From Deltaproteobacteria bacterium (GTDB lineage Bacteria > Desulfobacterota > Binatia > Bin18): a DNA stretch of 14,125 nucleotides. The notes beneath the pieces are model-generated. The model was not told the DNA's origin, made no database searches, and saw only the letters and a list, made by a program, of their open reading frames with translations. A program made the position numbers and the translations under genes. Positions 13,236 through 14,125 of the stretch are shown piece by piece (positions within the stretch are counted from its first letter, which is position 1; each line of letters opens with the position of its first letter). Location of the stretch: positions 1 to 14,125 of the forward strand of contig JACQEL010000832.1 in the NCBI GenBank assembly GCA_016200595.1, given 5' to 3'.

Positions 13236-14125
13236 CTACCGTACTGAAGCGGGTTCTCTTTTCTGAGCGCTTACGTCGAACTCAGGTGCCAAAGGTAGAA
13301 TCCAGGGTGCATGCCCCCACCAGGGGTAGGGAACTTTGGTCAGATCGACGTTCGGATCGATGAGCAATTGGGGCGCTCTCCCGTTCAAGGAGACACTAAT
13401 GCGTGCCCGGATCTCGACCTCTTTGTGACCCGTGCTGCGTAGGCGACCCGCGAGGTAACGCACGAATTGAATAATCATGTCAGGGCGTCTCAACATCTCG
13501 CGCCGCTGATCGAGGGTGAGGTAGTCCCAGAGATTGACGTTCCAGCGTTCACCGGTTGCAGGATCGCTGGCGGTGAAAGTTCCTTCGGCGTTTTTCTCCC
13601 GTAGCATCATGTGCCAGGAGAAATCATGTCCTTCCTCGGTCCAGTTGACGTTGCCAGGAATGAGAAAGTGCCGCAGCGGGACGAGCAATTGGACAGTCCC
13701 CCACAAGCCGAGAAGCACAAAGGTCCACTGTGAAACTGGGAGAAGCTGGCGAGATGCCTTTTCTTGCTTCACTCCCCGCTTGCTTGTCCGGTGCGCTTTG
13801 GCAGTTTTCGTGTCGTGTCCCGCATTCACTTCCTGTGCCAAGCGAAACGGCTCGTCCAGATGGTACGCAGCTATAGCGAAACCGAGGCCAGCCACGGTCG
13901 CCCACACCCAGGAAAAGTATCCCAGGAACAGCCCCCCAAACAAAAAGCCCAGCACGAAGCCCGCGAGAGGAGCCCAGACACGATAAGGATGGTTCTCTTG
14001 AAAATCGTTGAAGACGCGCCGGGGCCAATCTGGCACAAAGAAGATCGCCGTGGCAGCAATCATCATCCAGGGAAAGATGCCAATGGCAAAGAGCCGAGCA
14101 TTCATGAAATGAAACATGAGCGCAG
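13236..14125 (-). CDS. C-terminal part of a vitamin K-dependent gamma-carboxylase-like (HTTM) membrane protein
   Basis: The gene is on the - strand, with TAG at 13236-13238. The frame is open to the right edge (ALMFHFMNARLFAIGIFPWM), so the ATG at 14117 is probably internal. Visible are four hydrophobic segments (FAIGIFPWMMIAATAIFF, a pair around VWAPLAGFVLGFLFGGLFLG and YFSWVWATVAGLGFAIAA, and QWTFVLLGLWGTVQLL). A region close to the eukaryotic gamma-glutamyl carboxylase then follows (VPLRHFLIPGNVNWTEEGHD, FSWHMMLREK) and a soluble C-terminal domain ending near PWILPLAPEF. The animal enzyme carboxylates glutamates using reduced vitamin K; bacterial homologues have unknown substrates. The orientation is opposite to the cassettes and convergent with the cytochrome gene, 58 bases apart, so this may be ordinary chromosome or an inverted cassette. 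Confidence 0.85.
   Translation of the reverse strand, partial: ALMFHFMNARLFAIGIFPWMMIAATAIFFVPDWPRRVFNDFQENHPYRVWAPLAGFVLGFLFGGLFLGYFSWVWATVAGLGFAIAAYHLDEPFRLAQEVNAGHDTKTAKAHRTSKRGVKQEKASRQLLPVSQWTFVLLGLWGTVQLLVPLRHFLIPGNVNWTEEGHDFSWHMMLREKNAEGTFTASDPATGERWNVNLWDYLTLDQRREMLRRPDMIIQFVRYLAGRLRSTGHKEVEIRARISVSLNGRAPQLLIDPNVDLTKVPYPWWGHAPWILPLAPEFDVSAQKREPASVR

Noticed and set aside
1..14125. CRISPR array, tRNA or rRNA genes
   Set aside because: No regularly spaced direct repeats, and no cloverleaf or rRNA-like stretches were seen on either strand.

Overview
The window is a stretch of a large, partly decayed chromosomal-type integron cassette array from an uncultivated environmental bacterium. 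The main evidence is a series of attC-like recombination sites. Each begins with a (G/A)xCTAAC core, runs through an imperfect GC-rich palindrome, and ends with a GTTAGxx core. Five look complete (768-868, 1488-1587, 3566-3664, 5027-5088, 11747-11866) and three are decayed or partial (5996-6002 plus 6418-6537, 9956-10035, about 12493-12517). From 1 to about 12.5 kb almost all genes are on the + strand with a site after them, as expected for cassettes. No integron integrase gene is in the window. By orientation it should lie to the left.

Layout. 1-722: C-terminal part of a Fic-like protein. 768-1587: a small cassette holding the N-terminal half of a coiled-coil protein joined to the tail of an HNH endonuclease. 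1588-3664: an adenylate/guanylate cyclase-TPR gene that has lost its central ATPase part and carries a stop codon. 3665-5088: a zinc-ribbon membrane protein with a nonsense codon, then an intact VapBC-type toxin-antitoxin pair. 5089-6002: an intact gene of unknown function. 6003-6420: an IS1380-family transposase fragment sitting inside what looks like that cassette's attC. 6538-8706: an IS91-type unit (tyrosine recombinase with two stops, then a HUH transposase cut off before its tyrosines). 8707-9687: a visibly GC-richer fragment joining a PEP synthase/pyruvate-phosphate dikinase ATP-binding domain to a cyclic-nucleotide-binding domain. 9730-9900: a glycosyltransferase scrap on the - strand. 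9956-11866: HicAB remnant, intact class 3 lipase, and intact PNPOx-like flavoprotein. 11867-12500: PurN-like formyltransferase. 12524-13177: cytochrome P460-like haem protein. 13236-14125 (- strand): the C-terminal part of a vitamin K-dependent gamma-carboxylase-like (HTTM) membrane protein that runs off the right edge.

The genes do not form one pathway. They are an accessory collection: stabilising toxin-antitoxin modules, signalling, lipid hydrolysis, redox and one-carbon chemistry, held together by site-specific recombination and disrupted by insertion sequences and internal deletions. The taxon is uncertain. Long cyclase-TPR genes, IS1380 and IS91 elements, a PIN-domain toxin and a gamma-carboxylase homologue together suggest a large-genome soil or sponge-associated lineage such as Tectomicrobia/Entotheonella or a deltaproteobacterium-like group. 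This is an inference from gene types only.
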